Positions 13,346 to 28,245 of a stretch of DNA of 64,000 bases are shown one piece after another; the stretch's first letter is position 1, and the number at the start of each line of letters is the position of its first letter. The notes beneath the pieces were generated by a model. It did not search any database. It worked only from the letters and a program-made list of their open reading frames with translations, and was not told where the DNA came from. The DNA is taken from contig JADFUC010001453.1 in assembly GCA_019722365.1 (NCBI GenBank), positions 930,001-994,000 on the forward strand, written 5' to 3'. The translations under genes were made by a program, and so were the position numbers. This stretch comes from Lithospermum erythrorhizon. Taxonomy: Eukaryota > Streptophyta > Magnoliopsida > Boraginales > Boraginaceae.

Positions 13346-14977
13346 GTGGAATATGTTGTTTAAAATAAGGAAGCAAGGAATTATGTTTGCATGACTCTTT
13401 TTAGAAAGTAGGTCGTTCAAATAAAAAGTGAAGAATGCACTTGTTGTCATGTATCTTCTCACTATACTTCTTTTTATAATTGTACATTTTTACACTAAGT
13501 CACCCACTTACCTTAATATTTGTGAAAATTAAGGTAAGTCATTTAAATAGACTTGGAGGTAGTTCATTGTTTTCTGAGGGTTACTCACACAAGACTAATC
13601 CATGTCTGAGCATATCAAGGATAGTTTCCTAATTAGAACATGTACATAGTTAAGATAGTATACAGTTGGTGATCTATTGAAAACTTACACTTTCTGCCTG
13701 TTTCCCTTTATTAGATTAACCTAATTCATGTTATTAACATTCTCTCATGTTCCTACAGGTTGTAATTTGATTTTGTATGATAGGGCAGTTTCTCCCTCCC
13801 ACATTCACAGGTTTCAAGTGTAACTTAAATTACTTGGTCTGAATGACATTTTTTGATGGATTTTGACGGATGTATACCTCTATTTTGCTGTTAAAGCTCA
13901 GTTTCTGAAGAACACAGGTCCCATATACTCTTTATCCCTTTAGGTAAACGGTAAACCTTTTCTTTCTTATCTGTATGATGTACTCACTCAGATTCCTTGA
14001 AGTTGTCAGGCTTTTTTTTTATAATTGTAGCTTTCAATTTTGGCTTTGAATATATTTGTTTGAATTATATAATATTTTATAAAGACTGTCGATGGAAAGA
14101 GTTTGAAATGTATTTTTCGTTGATATAGTTAAATAGTATTATCTGTCTATTGAAATATACGTCCAATCGAGAGGTATATAGTAAAAATGGATAATTTTTG
14201 TGGGATGGAATTTAATATATTGTTGCTTACTTTTATACTTTCCATCGCACTTGTTACAGTTAGTTGTATGCGTTCATTGTTTTTCAGTTCAGAAGTTTTT
14301 CACTTGCTAAGTTATCTCTGTCCTACTTTTGATGAGCAGAGGCGAACTCCATTAATGAGGAGAGCGACCTAAGATTTCAGTGTCATTTCATTGCGGATAG
14401 GCTTGGACCATGATCTGGGGTTGCAAATTTACCAATTTCTTGTAAATTTTAATTTGCTCATGTCAAATTGAATCCTATAGGAAAAATTAGAAATAAATTA
14501 AGGCAAGGAGCCTCATATACAAAGTAATTATTTTGTAACAATTCTTATGTCCATGCTTCTATACACTATAAATTTGAATCTAAGTGTTCATCATTTCACA
14601 GTATTAAATATTTGACATCCTTGTTTGTGATGTGTGTATTCTTGGGCTTTTCTGAAAATTAAATTTGTGTCTTTTTACTAGAGAAAGGTAATTTTAAAGA
14701 AAGCAACTGGAAGCAGAACTAGGTGAAAACTCATATTCAGTGTTGGCACCGAGCATACATTGCGTAATAGAGAATCCATTCGGCTTGATTTACCCGTTTG
14801 ATTTTCCAATCCTAACCTAAATCATCACCGTGTTTTGAGGGTGTATTTTTTAATGTTTATGAAAATGAAGTAGATGATCATTTTCCCATACCGAATCGAA
14901 CCCTAACGAAATAACAAAAAAAAATCAATAAAAACCAGAAGTTGTCCGGCTAGTTCCTTGAACTCAGCTGTAAAAAA
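13346..14977. other. Intergenic spacer, no gene seen
   Basis: AT-rich sequence between two plus-strand genes. The short open frame at 14187-14372 has no recognisable content. The 5' leader and promoter of the methyltransferase gene should lie in the last few hundred bases, but no clear TATA position could be chosen. Confidence 0.5.
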
Positions 14978-17302
14978 ATGGAGCATCAAACTTTTGCTGA
15001 TTCGCAAGAAACCTCAGACTTTGATGAAATCAACAAAACCGTAGAATATCTAGGATCATACAAAGGCCAAGTCAGACTTGTAATGAATCCTGAAGAAGAA
15101 GAAAATGAAGAATTAGCAGCAGAGGAGATAATGATGTTGTGGGGATTACAACAACCAACTTTCTCAAAACCCAATTATTTTGTTTCACAAACATCTCTTC
15201 AACTGCCCATTGATGCTTGTGGACGTGCCCTCTCCATCCTTCAGTCCCCTTCTTCTCTGGTAATCTTAATATCAATAAAGATTCCATTTTTTCAAGAATA
15301 TGCCAATTGTTGTTGTTTTTGTATTGGTCTGTGGTGTGTTGTAATTTGTAAAGAATTTGTTGATTGTTTCATAATATAGTGATGCTAGATTATTGCTACA
15401 TCTCTTTGTGCTAGGTTGAACCATTTTAATTAATGAATGTGAATCTGAATAAAGATTGCATTTTTTCCAAGAATATTTGTATTGTTGTTGTTTTTGTATT
15501 GGTTTGTGGTGTGTGTAAAGAATTTGATGATTATAAGTACAACTCTTTGTGCTAGGTTGCACCATTTTAATGAATGAATGTGGTTGATGGATGTAAAAAT
15601 GAATAAGATTGCATCTTTTTCCAAGAATATGTGTATTGTTGTTGTTTGTATTAATTTGTATTGTGATTACAAGAGTTTGTTGATTGTTTCATGATATGGT
15701 GATGCTAGATTATAGGTACAACTCTTTGGTCTAGGTGTACTATACTTTAATATGAATGTGGTTCATCAATGAATATATATATATACTCCCCCGTCCCTAT
15801 TTCTTAGGGACTTTTTTTCAAATGGAAATCCCAAATTAAGTTATTGTTTTGACCATTTGTGAGTTTGTGGAATGGAGGAAAGATATGGTATAATAGAATA
15901 ATTTGAAATTGCATTAAAATTTGTGCAAAAGTAAATGTACTTACAGTTGGGATGGAAGGAGTATATATTTCCGATGATTCTATTATGAATAAAGATTGCA
16001 GTTGACTTGGAGTATATATCTCAACCATCTTGTACTAAGAGTTTTGATGCAAATTAGAGTATGTTTGTTAACATAAGGGGTACATGTTTGTTAACGTTAA
16101 TTATGCTTTCACGGATGGGAAAGTCCGACTATGAGATAATTAAACGAGTTTTCAGAATGGAATGAAACTAACAAAATCCAAACCTCTTTCTGTTAATTAT
16201 GACATCCCCTTTTCTTAATTATATTAATTGTTGGAAGCTATGTTTCAAAGTGTAGGGCACTCCGGGTGTAACAGGGTCTGTGATGTGGGACAGTGGAGTA
16301 GTTCTTGGAAAATTCCTAGAGCATGCTGTTGAATCAGGAAACATTCTACTTCAAAATAAGAAGGTTGTTGAATTGGGGTCTGGATGCGGTCTAGCTGGGT
16401 AATAATCATCATTTAGATATGCTTTCGTTCATTGTCAAATCAAAATTTATATAATCCCTAATTTGATGCGTCAATTAGGTATATTACCCCAGTTATGCAA
16501 CTTAAATGGAATAAGTGTCACAGTTTAGTACCACGTATTAATGATTCTCTCTACTCTCTGGAGTTCGATGCTCAGAAACTGTATCCAATCTCAAAGTATT
16601 ACTTATAAATATTGTATTTCAGTTGCATTGCAGCTCTTTTAGGTGCTCAGGTTATTCTTACTGATTTGCCAGATAGATTAAGACTACTGAAAAAGAACGT
16701 TGAAGTGAATTTGTATGGAGATGTACGGGGATCTGCAACAGTAGATGAGCTGACATGGGGGGATGATCTTGACCCACATTTCACCCAACCTATGCCTGAT
16801 TTTGGTATAAATATCTGTTTGTCCTCATTTTCTAAGATAAATGATACTTCATACATATTACATATTGTACTTCATATGATTGCCATACTTGTCCAGAATT
16901 TAGAATCCTCTTGTCTTGTTGAATTGAATTGAGTCCCTACTTATTTTTGCAAAAAACATTTCAGTGCTTGGCTCAGATGTCATTTATAGCGAGGGAGCAG
17001 TTACCGATTTACTTAAGACATTAATTGGGCTTTGCGGGGATCAGACAACAATTATTTTAGCTGGAGAACTTCGCAATGGTATATACATGAGGTATCTTCT
17101 AGATAATGGTTAGTTCTCTGATGTGTGCTGTGCTTAGATACCTATTGTTTTGACAGATGCTATCCTTGAATACTTCTTGGAAGCTGCCATGGAAGAATTC
17201 ATTATTGGACGCCTTGATCATAAACAGTGGCATCCAGATTATTGCAGTCAACGTGTTGTGATGTACGTTTTGGTGAAGAAGAAGCCGAAGAAAGAAGGCT
17301 AA
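14978..17302 (+). CDS. METTL21-type protein N-methyltransferase (Methyltransf_16 family)
   Basis: Five exons: 14978-15259, 16256-16398, 16623-16804, 16965-17078, 17157-17302. All phases fit, giving 288 residues. The N-terminal 90 residues are acidic and variable. The S-adenosylmethionine-binding Rossmann fold then shows WDSG before helix A, motif I VVELGSGCGLAG, post-I LTDLPDRL, and motif SDVIYSEGAV, which holds the Asp-Val-Ile-Tyr that replaces the DxxY/NPPY signature in METTL21-type lysine methyltransferases. The last exon ends with a basic KKKPKKEG tail. Family knowledge says members trimethylate lysines of chaperones, elongation factors and similar proteins; the substrate here cannot be told. 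The start ATG follows a leader with no upstream in-frame ATG nearby. Intron 1 is almost 1 kb and repeat-filled. Confidence 0.85.
15278..15775 (+). repeat. Three tandem ~160-170 bp units in methyltransferase intron 1
   Basis: Units start near 15278, 15451 and 15602. Each runs AATAAAGATTGCA(T)n...CCAAGAATAT, then TATTGTTGTTGTTT, GTAAAGAATTTG.TGATTG, GTACAACTCTTTG..CTAGGT, then TTTAAT.AATGAATGTG. A short start of a fourth unit (ATGAATAAAGATTGCA) appears at about 15985, beyond the MITE that splits the array. Confidence 0.85.
15786..15961. mobile_element. Stowaway MITE (176 bp) in intron 1
   Basis: Starts CTCCCCCGTCCCTA and ends TGGGATGGAAGGAG, which are imperfect terminal inverted repeats of the Stowaway type, flanked on both sides by TA within a TATATA tract. 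No coding capacity. It has landed in the tandem array of intron 1, at the junction between the third and a partial fourth unit. Confidence 0.8.
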
Positions 17303-17652
17303 CTTTTTTGTTCTTTTCAAGATTGCTTGGTTGCAATTCTAAATATGGATTACCTCCTTCAATGAAAAAGTTGTAGCTAAAGTGCATGGTGATGTTCATT
17401 ATGTTGTCATGGAGAGAAATACTACTCCATTTTTACTACCTGTGATTCTCATTGGAAGAAGAGTTATTGCAAGCTTAGTTTCAGTAGAATATTATTTTAG
17501 GTAGAACTCGTTGTACTTGTGAGCTTCAGAGTTCAGACTCTTCTTTCTAGTTGTATGATATGTCAACATAATTCCGGAATAAATTGCAACTTATTAAAGG
17601 AACCCTCCCTCTATATTATATGATTTCATATCATGTCAATTGTATACTCATG

Positions 17653-18722
17653 CATAAGAGGGGAATTCAAATGGCCTCCAAGTGTGTTTGCTGAGCGCAT
17701 TTGGAAACTTTGGAACATGTCTTCTTCCAGAATCCTGTAGCTATTCGAATTTGGAATCATTTTGCACAGTTTATGGGCATCAGGCCCGGTCCTATTGAAT
17801 CTGCTCTTCATCTTCTTCAAGTGTGGACCTTACCAGTGAAACAGCCGGGGCACATCCGGCATGTAATGCCTATTGTGATATTGTGGGCTCTTTGGGAAGC
17901 TATGAATAAGGCTAAACACCTCCATGTCCCTTACACCTTTCACTCCATTTATGCCAGGGAGATGTATATGCTCCACAACAATGCCAGAGCTAACATGTGG
18001 CACTCCAAATTCTGGTCTGGGGAACACAATTTTGCTTCTTCGATGCAGGTCCAGATTTTTGAGAAGGGACCTCAACCTCCTAAACTGCTGAGTTGGGACA
18101 GACCTGTGCAGGGAGCTATTAAGTTAAATGTTGATGCTGCTCTCAAAGGGGGGTTAGCTGGTTTTGGGGGGATCCTTAGGGATCACCATGGGAATCTCCT
18201 CCTTGCTATGGATAGGAAAGAAAAGAAAGATTCGGTAATTGAGGCTGAAACAAATTCTTTACTGTATTGTTTGCAGGTTTGCATCTCCAGAGGTTTTAAG
18301 CAGATCCTAATTGAAGTTGACTCAAGTCTTTTAGTGCATATGATTAAAGGGAGGATTGCAAATTGGAAGATGTTCAATAAAATTATACACATTGCAGCTT
18401 TGTTAGAGCCCTCTGGTTCCACAATTGCACATGTTTACAGGGAAAAGAATCAAGTTGCATACTGGATGGCCAAGCATTCTTTGAAGAACAATGAAGAGTA
18501 TGTCTGAGCGTGCATCCTGAATTTTATTTTTGGATCCATTTTGGCTTATTGCCGTTGTAGTTTTGCTTTTACTATTTCATTTTTAGCCCAGATTTTTAGA
18601 TACGTTTTAAGGTTAAGCACATTAGTTTTTGTTTTGGGGTCCCCAAAAAATTTTTATTGTTTTCAAGTTGATTTTATTAACACGTAGGTCCCAGTCGGGG
18701 TTTAATCTAAGAAGAAAAAAAA
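17653..18722 (+). mobile_element. 5'-truncated LINE (non-LTR retrotransposon), dead
   Basis: Only the 3' end of a plant LINE open frame is left: the zinc-finger end of the reverse transcriptase (CVC, then ETLEHVFF), a linker, and a C-terminal RNase H-like domain (open frame 17701-18507). RNase H acidic residues are seen in LNVDAA, EAETNS and EVDSS. The final conserved Asp of the usual VADWLAK block is Tyr here (VAYWMAK). A stop codon at 17692 interrupts the finger. The insert ends in an A-rich stretch (18712-18722). Flanks TGTATACTCATG (17641) and TGTACACTCAATG (18723) look like a diverged target duplication. Confidence 0.8.
17701..18507 (+). pseudogene. LINE RNase H-like domain remnant
   Basis: 268 codons of open frame, beginning without a real ATG. 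It encodes the last part of a LINE polyprotein: the HVFF zinc-finger end at residues 4-9 and an RVT_3 RNase H domain over about residues 138-262. The upstream finger is cut by a stop codon 9 bases before this frame, the reverse transcriptase and endonuclease are absent, and the last catalytic Asp is replaced by Tyr. It is not expected to work. It lies 350 bases downstream of the methyltransferase stop codon, in the same orientation, so it could be read through into that transcript. Confidence 0.8.
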
Positions 18723-18739
18723 TGTACACTCAATGTTGA

Positions 18740-19129
18740 GAAATTGATAATCTTATAACTATGTTACGGTATTAGCACAATAAAGAATGATAAATATGCC
18801 GATATACATAAGAGGATAAAATTAAACGATGTATGGGGAGGTTGGATTGGATGCGGCGCTACGCTAACGATAACAAAGAAGTTATGCTTGAATTGATCCG
18901 GCGTGAAGTGTAAGCTTCTTATCTCTTCTTTCATAATATATAAAAAAAGTTTAGGTATTAACAATCAAATTTCAGTTGAAGAAAGACTAAACAATTATCT
19001 ATAAAACAGAGACTAACAATCAAGGTTTCAAGAAAATTCATCCTGATCATTAACATCAAAATAAAAAAAATATGCAGTGTAATCAACATGGTCTTAGTTT
19101 GAGCAAAGCTCAGTTGCTTATTACTGGTA
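18740..19129. other. Spacer between LINE and RRM gene
   Basis: AT-rich. It holds the 3' UTR of the minus-strand RRM gene that ends at 19130. Open frames on the minus strand here continue past its stop in other frames and show no domain. Confidence 0.5.
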
Positions 19130-20080
19130 CTAATTTCTGTATGAAATATATGGTTGAGCAGCACCAACAGTGAATTTACTTGGTTTGACAGCATCACTTG
19201 CATGTTGTGCAGACTGAAACTCAGCAAAGGCATGGCAAAAATGACCCGAGGATCCTCGACTTGTTCGTCTGATTGTGATACTATCAAGTTTCACAGGTCC
19301 AAATTTCCTCAATGCAAATAGTAATTGTTGGACTGTTACATCAACAGGCAATCGAGATATGTATACACTCTTCTGTTGATTCAATGTCGTTTGATCTTTA
19401 TGAATTACCACTTTCATCCTTCCTGCATCTTGTTTTTTTACTTCTGTGTTCGCTAATGCGGCTGCAAAGTTCAAATTCATATTTCCCATTGCAGGTTTTT
19501 TTGTTTCTTGATAGTTGTCAGGTTTGTTTTCTGGATTTTCATTATCAGATTGTTTCGTTGGGATCTCTTCTCCATTATTTTCCAGGGCTTTTGAATTTTC
19601 ATTTTCAGGCATGCCATTGTTAATGTCATATGTCTTGGCTTGATCATTAAACTCTTCCTCAGGCTCGGGGTGTATTTTTATATTAACAGAACGAACCATA
19701 ATAGCAGGGAATTCTTGGGCATAATCAAGATTTTCCATATCTTTTTCCTCTGTTGTTTCTGTTTTACACAAGAGTTCCTCAGGTTTGTCAAGACTAAGGA
19801 GATGTTGCAGTATTTCTTTCTCAAAGTTTCTGGGAGGATTGGATTCAAAGTTTTCCTCTGCTTGAGTTTCATTAGGTTCGGCTGTGTTCGGATCAATGGC
19901 TTCAACGACTAGCTCGACTTGAGTTTTGTTTTCAGTCGTGGTTAGATCATTGGCTTCAAAGTTTTGCACGACTTGAGTTTTGTTAGGTTTGGTTGTGTTC
20001 GGATCAATGGATACAACGATAAGCTCGACTTGAGTTTGGTTTTCGGTCATGGTTAGATCATTGGCTTCAACATTAATTGT
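19130..20080 (-). CDS. G3BP-like RNA-binding protein, RRM only, repeat-bearing
   Basis: One long exon encodes 306 residues from the ATG at 20050. The C-terminal 75 residues form an RRM with RNP2-like VYISRLP and RNP1-like GHFCHAFAEF, most like the RRM of plant NTF2-RRM (G3BP) stress-granule proteins. The N-terminal two thirds are acidic, Asn/Glu-rich and probably disordered, starting with two copies of a 37-residue unit (TENxTQVEL...IDPNT...NFEAND). The exon opens at a TTTAG acceptor (20081) and is in frame before the ATG, with another partial unit there (NVEANDLT), so translation may begin in an upstream exon. A donor GTAAGA at 20242 with a short open stretch before it is a candidate. There is no NTF2 domain and no Gly/Arg-rich tail, both usual in the family. 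It may be a truncated or young gene. Confidence 0.65.
   Translation of the reverse strand, partial: TINVEANDLTMTENQTQVELIVVSIDPNTTKPNKTQVVQNFEANDLTTTENKTQVELVVEAIDPNTAEPNETQAEENFESNPPRNFEKEILQHLLSLDKPEELLCKTETTEEKDMENLDYAQEFPAIMVRSVNIKIHPEPEEEFNDQAKTYDINNGMPENENSKALENNGEEIPTKQSDNENPENKPDNYQETKKPAMGNMNLNFAAALANTEVKKQDAGRMKVVIHKDQTTLNQQKSVYISRLPVDVTVQQLLFALRKFGPVKLDSITIRRTSRGSSGHFCHAFAEFQSAQHASDAVKPSKFTVGAAQPYISYRN
19832..20080 (-). repeat. 111 bp coding tandem repeat
   Basis: Two full units of 37 codons (about 20047-19937 and 19936-19832) plus a partial unit just before the ATG. Copies differ mainly by substitutions that keep the frame (TENQTQVELIVVSIDPNT against TENKTQVELVVEAIDPNT). Confidence 0.85.
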
Positions 20081-20242
20081 CTAAATGCATGTCCAGAAAT
20101 ATATACAGAATAGTTAGAAGAATTATTTTTACTACCCTAAACTAAGTAAACAACGCTTCTAACTAATTGCTCAATGACTAATAAGAAGAGCTTAAAGAAA
20201 TCAAGAATAGTTCGAAAAATTAGGAGCATAAAAAAATCTTAC

Positions 20243-21493
20243 AACGTTTGGAAATAATCGTTCTTTGAGAACAATAAACCGGTAGGGTTCGAGTCCTTAT
20301 GCGATTAGGCGTGGTGAATTGAAAGTTAGATTCGATTCGCGTTATTGGTACCGAAATAGTTGGGTTAGTGTTGCCGGTTCGATAGCGGCGTGGCCCGGCC
20401 AACCAAAATCGTTAAATGAATGGGACGAGCAGATTGAAATAGTTGGTCAGTTACATTTGATTCGTTATCGACATATATGATGTAGCGCATGTTGGCAAAT
20501 CACAATCTGGTATAAATCATTTATACCATTTTAGCCGTAATGCAATACACTGCTTATCCATTGGATTCGGTCCTTTCATAAAAGGTGTTGAAGCGTTCTT
20601 TCAAGCGGTTAAATTAGGTCCTTGAGAGTTAAGAACCGATTCGCGGTATTAAGCATTATGTCAACGTTAAATTAAGATTCGGCAACTTTGGCGTGTTCGA
20701 GCAGATTCGCTTGCTACAACGTGTCTTTGGCTTATTTAAATTCGGTATAGTTCGATTCGTTTAGGCGTAAAATGATAAGATAAAATTTAAAATTAAAAAA
20801 ACAATACAATATTGAGATTAATAGACTCAAAGAGCATACATATATTAATCCTAGAAGTTGCCAAAGAGTATATCACCAAAATGCCAAAATGCTCGAATAT
20901 TAGACGCAATGTTAATTGGAATTTCCTAATTCCCTAATTTCGAAACTCAAAACATATATTGTGAATTGGAATTACCGAGTCGTTTATCTTAACTGCCACT
21001 TTGAGATACCGTTATTATTGGTGAGGGGCACCTTATGTACCAAGGTGGAACCTGTGTAAAGCCTACCAGGTGCCGAGGATGTTTTCGCTTCAATTCTGCC
21101 AGTAGGAATGGAGGTGAAGAGTCATATTTTGCATCCAGTTGGTTAATGTATCAGTCCAGTGATACTCTCTATTTATCCTACTTCTGCACTTGCAATAAAA
21201 ACTTCTTTTTGAACCCACAATGAAGTGCATGCATATGATGTTAGGCACTCCTTATTTTACACAAGGTCTGACAAAACCAAACATAACCAATTTAAAGATG
21301 GAAACAATCCAATCTTTTCAAATGGACTATATGAAAAACCAACACCCCAGTATTTTCAAATAAATAGACTATATAAAAGCCAATAGACAACTCACTTATC
21401 TCACGTAATCAGAACAAACCATGAGTCTAAAGTCTAAACAAAGAAAGCACGTATGACACACTTAAAAAAAACTCATGACTTTGTTACAGCAGT
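20243..21493. other. Spacer, possible upstream exon of the RRM gene
   Basis: The minus strand has an open frame from an ATG at 20402 that runs into a GTAAGA donor at 20242. Its phase (1) does not fit the acceptor at 20081, so it can only be a leader exon or a small upstream frame. A different phase over 20243-20297 would fit and reads FIVLKERLFPNV, faintly like the end of an NTF2 domain. 20280-20760 is rich in TTCGATTCG-type words and looks repetitive. No other gene was seen. Confidence 0.4.
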
Positions 21494-24743
<3,250 letters not shown>

Positions 24744-25300
24744 TGCTTTTATATACTCTTGTCAAATTTATTAAACTGATCAGAAAAAATCAAGTTCTTT
24801 TATAATGAGATGAAGGTGGAGTGAATATTGAAGATAATATCTCATTTATCTCGTTTGGATTTTTAAAATATTATTTTATCTAGAAAAATTGAATTTAACT
24901 ACATTCAGCTAATATAGATTATATATTTTTTTTAAACTTAAAATTATTAGAAGAATATATTTACTTGATCAAAGTTAATATTATTCAAAAAATATTTTAA
25001 TAAATTCACCTACATTACCCTCAATTTCCATCTCAATTCTCATTTTATAGATTAATTTTATAACATTATCTTTCCCTTTCCTGTGAAATTCCGACAATTA
25101 TATAAACTGGGACATCAATTGCTAGATGACACGTGGATTATTATGTACCCACGAATGAGCTGCTTGTGAAATCGCGTGTAGTAGTTCAGTCTTCTCAAAT
25201 GTAGTGATAAATTTATTTATTTATTTTCTTATTAATCTTTAACCATTAATTATAGTATTTTTCTATACACAAATTTAATTATATCAAATTTATATTTAGT
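24744..25300. other. MDAR promoter side / spacer
   Basis: AT-rich, no coding sequence. It should hold the MDAR leader and promoter (minus strand). No element could be named with confidence. Confidence 0.5.
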
Positions 25301-25305
25301 AGAAT

Positions 25306-25620
25306 TGTTATAACGTAGACATCTTTGTTATAACGAAATACGATGCGAAATTTATCGATTAAGTAAAGAGCAAAATAAATAACGTTAAGAATGTTACGAT
25401 GGTATTAACCAAATTTATTTGGTATCGCATAGAAATTCCCAGTATAACGTATGAAAGGAATAATTATAAGCTGAAATAATTGAAGTGTCTTAATATATCA
25501 ATCTATAGCTATTTGAATTAGGAAAATTAAAAATCAATGAAATATATAAGGCCATTATTGAAGCTAGCTCTTAAAGTTTAGATGTGATACTTTACTCAGC
25601 TTAAATTGAGAAGCGTTGTG
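25306..25620 (-). repeat. 3' LTR of copia element
   Basis: Aligns along its length with 28246-28579: shared TGTTATAACG...TTTTTGTTATAACGAAAT near the start, AATTATAAGC in the middle, and ATATA.GGCC.ATTATT.AA...TAAAGTTTA.ATGT near the end. The inner edge is set just before AATCTCATGTG, which in minus orientation reads like a worn polypurine tract (GAGATT). Confidence 0.8.
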
Positions 25621-25726
25621 AATCTCATGTGATTTAAATTAACCCAGGATGTCGGAATAGCAGAAAACAAATCACTCATAGGAAAAATAGATACTTGAAA
25701 ATTATGCAAAATGTCTTTGAGATGCG

Positions 25727-26044
25727 TCATGTCTGTGGGATCTTTAGTCTTAGATGTGTCGAGATATTAAGAACATATGTGCCCGAATGTGCGAGGAGCG
25801 TGCCGGATGCGCGGTAGCCGGATGTGGTACCTGCGCCGGATGTTGGCTGCGAAGCGACTAACGACTCACGAGCGTTGTGCGAGTTGACAAATATTGAAGC
25901 TAACTTTGAGGCAAACGTGGCAATATCGGTAGGGTTGTCCTCTTGGAGCCACGGCTTTGTTTCATGATTATATTTCATTTCGCCGAGGAAATGATATCTC
26001 GCGTCGATGTGTTTGGTCTCGTGATGAGCTTGATCTTTGGTCAA
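25727..26044 (-). pseudogene. copia RNase H C-terminal remnant
   Basis: 105 codons. The N-terminal part (HHETKHIDARYHFLGE) matches the HxRTKHIDVRYHFLRE block close to the C-terminus of copia RNase H. The rest has no clear match and runs to the end of the internal region. Upstream on the same strand (about 26290-26050) the rest of the RNase H is recognisable only through stops and frame changes. Confidence 0.75.
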
Positions 26045-28230
26045 GCAATATTCTTGTTTCAGCTATCATGACGCCTGATAATTTGGTCGTGATGTAGCCT
26101 TACAAGTCATTTATTAATCATATGACGAAATTCGCCATTAACGAGCATGTGAAGCCATATACTGCTTTCGATAGTAGACAAAGTCAGCTGCTTGAATTTA
26201 TAGTAGCCTCGACTCGCGATAGAACCACCGAGAATGAATAGCATGGTAGTCATCGATGATCTTACATTTGTCGCTGTCCCAGGAAGCGTAGTCGAATCAA
26301 AATATTCATAAATAATCTGTTAGCCTCAGCATGCTTGAGACCAGCGTGGATGTCTCTACGAGATATCGACTATCCTCTTTTCTGAACTGCCGATGCTCCT
26401 TTCGAGGCTCTCCGTGAACCTACTTAACAATATTATTTGCGTAATGGCAAAGATCAGGTCTAGTCTTGAGGCCAATGGCATCATCGAAACCAGCTGATAG
26501 CGTAAGGAACCGCGGAACATGTATTCACTTTTGTTCGGGGCGACTTAGATACGAATGCCACCAATAAATGTGTATTAAACTTGAAGCCATACAAAATCTT
26601 GATAGAATGCTTACAAATGTAGTACTTTTGTAGCAAAAAAGGCTTCCAGGCTTACATCTCTATAGATCTCCCAGATTCCTAAATTTTCTTGTGGCCTAAA
26701 TCCTTACGTATCAAATTTTGCACTTAGAGTAGTCCACTTGACTTACGAATGTTTGACTTGTTATTTGCTGACTAACAACATGTCGTCTGTCTGATCATAA
26801 AGTAAATGAATGATCCGTCTTTGACACTTTGTTGTAGTATACAGTATCGTATGGACTCCTCAAATACTGATCACCAGCGTATAGTATCGAACTGGCAATG
26901 TAGTTAGCAGGAGTTAACTGAAATATATAAAGACTTTTGACTTACGAGCATAGTCCTCACTAGTGTGCACGGAAACCATCTGGTAAGATTAAATGTATGT
27001 CTCTTTTTTACGTCTGTGTAGGAAAGTTGTGTACGTATCTAGTTGCTTTCAGTACAAAATCGTGATGTCTGTTATGGCAAGCATGATGGAAGTATATTAC
27101 CATTTACAGGGTGAAAATATTTCGTGTGAGTACACTCCCTCTCTACATTTGAAACCTCTATGTGACTCGGGCACTATCTTGATCCCATAAATGGTGACAA
27201 CCACTTGTTCTTCTTGAGCAATGAAACTGCAGTGTGGCCTTTTCTTCACTTGTTGGTTGTGACTCCCAGTACGATTCTTACGAAATTGTTTCCGTTTCTC
27301 TCTTTATGTAGTGGCCATGGAAATATTCCCGCGTCCGAGCATTGCGTAGAGTCGATAACCGTTTCTCACCCATGACATATATGATGAATTCCTCGAATCC
27401 ATACAGCAGCATCGGTGTAATGTGTGTCCATTGACAACTAATCTTGACCTCTTGGACTTTGAATGCGTCCTTAATGACAAGCCGGTCCCACAGATCATTA
27501 CAAGTGCCACTGCGTCTTGGGACAATCATTTATTCAGTGAGCGCCTCGCTTCTGATGGTTATGTATCTCACAGTTTCGGACCCACTTTGTATGATTTCTT
27601 GGAAAATTAGCACCTTTCTTTGGGTTACCGTAACTCAGTTGTTATTGGGCTACAAGGCAGCGGCACGATTATCGAGCTGGCAGCGCCCGAAGTATGTAGA
27701 GTTTACTTATGGAGGCCACGGCACAACTGCAAAGATAAAGAATCGCTACATTTGTCGTTGATGCCAAAATTCTCGCCCAGGATAGGTAATGAGGCTAATA
27801 ATATTAATGCGAGTCTTAAATCGTGATTTTAATCTGATAATACGCAAATCTAATAATATTGAATTTAATCGTCACAGATGATCTTCGGAGATGTACATTC
27901 TAACGTCCGAAGGCCAAGCAGAGGCGTTGTAGCGGTTGGTTAAGCCGCGGTCGTGTAGAATCTATACGAAACTACGCCCACGTAATCCGATGGTTGTGTA
28001 CGTTCGGGAAATACTGCCCGATGATGTCGTCACCGATGATAGCAACCGGCGTTGAATGTGCCTATACAGAGATTCCATATTTTTTGATGGAGGGTTTGGC
28101 GTTGAATTGTGAGAGAGGTCTGCAGCATACCGTTTGGTAGCCTTTAAACAATTTCTTGCTTAGTGACTAACCGCCCGCGGAGGCTTACCAGCTGGCGAGC
28201 TTTTACGCGTGCAAGTCGTGATAACTTTAC

Positions 28231-28243
28231 TCTTTGATACCGG
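28231..28243 (-). other. Primer binding site (initiator Met-tRNA type)
   Basis: In minus orientation, directly inside the 5' LTR, the sequence reads CCGGTATCAAAGAG against the usual plant TGGTATCAGAGC. It fixes the orientation of the element. Confidence 0.7.
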
Positions 28244-28245
28244 TT

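Noticed and set aside
20243..20402. Minus open frame MAGPRRYRTG... as first coding exon of the RRM gene
   Set aside because: Its phase at the GTAAGA donor would give a stop right after the 20081 acceptor; at most it is leader.
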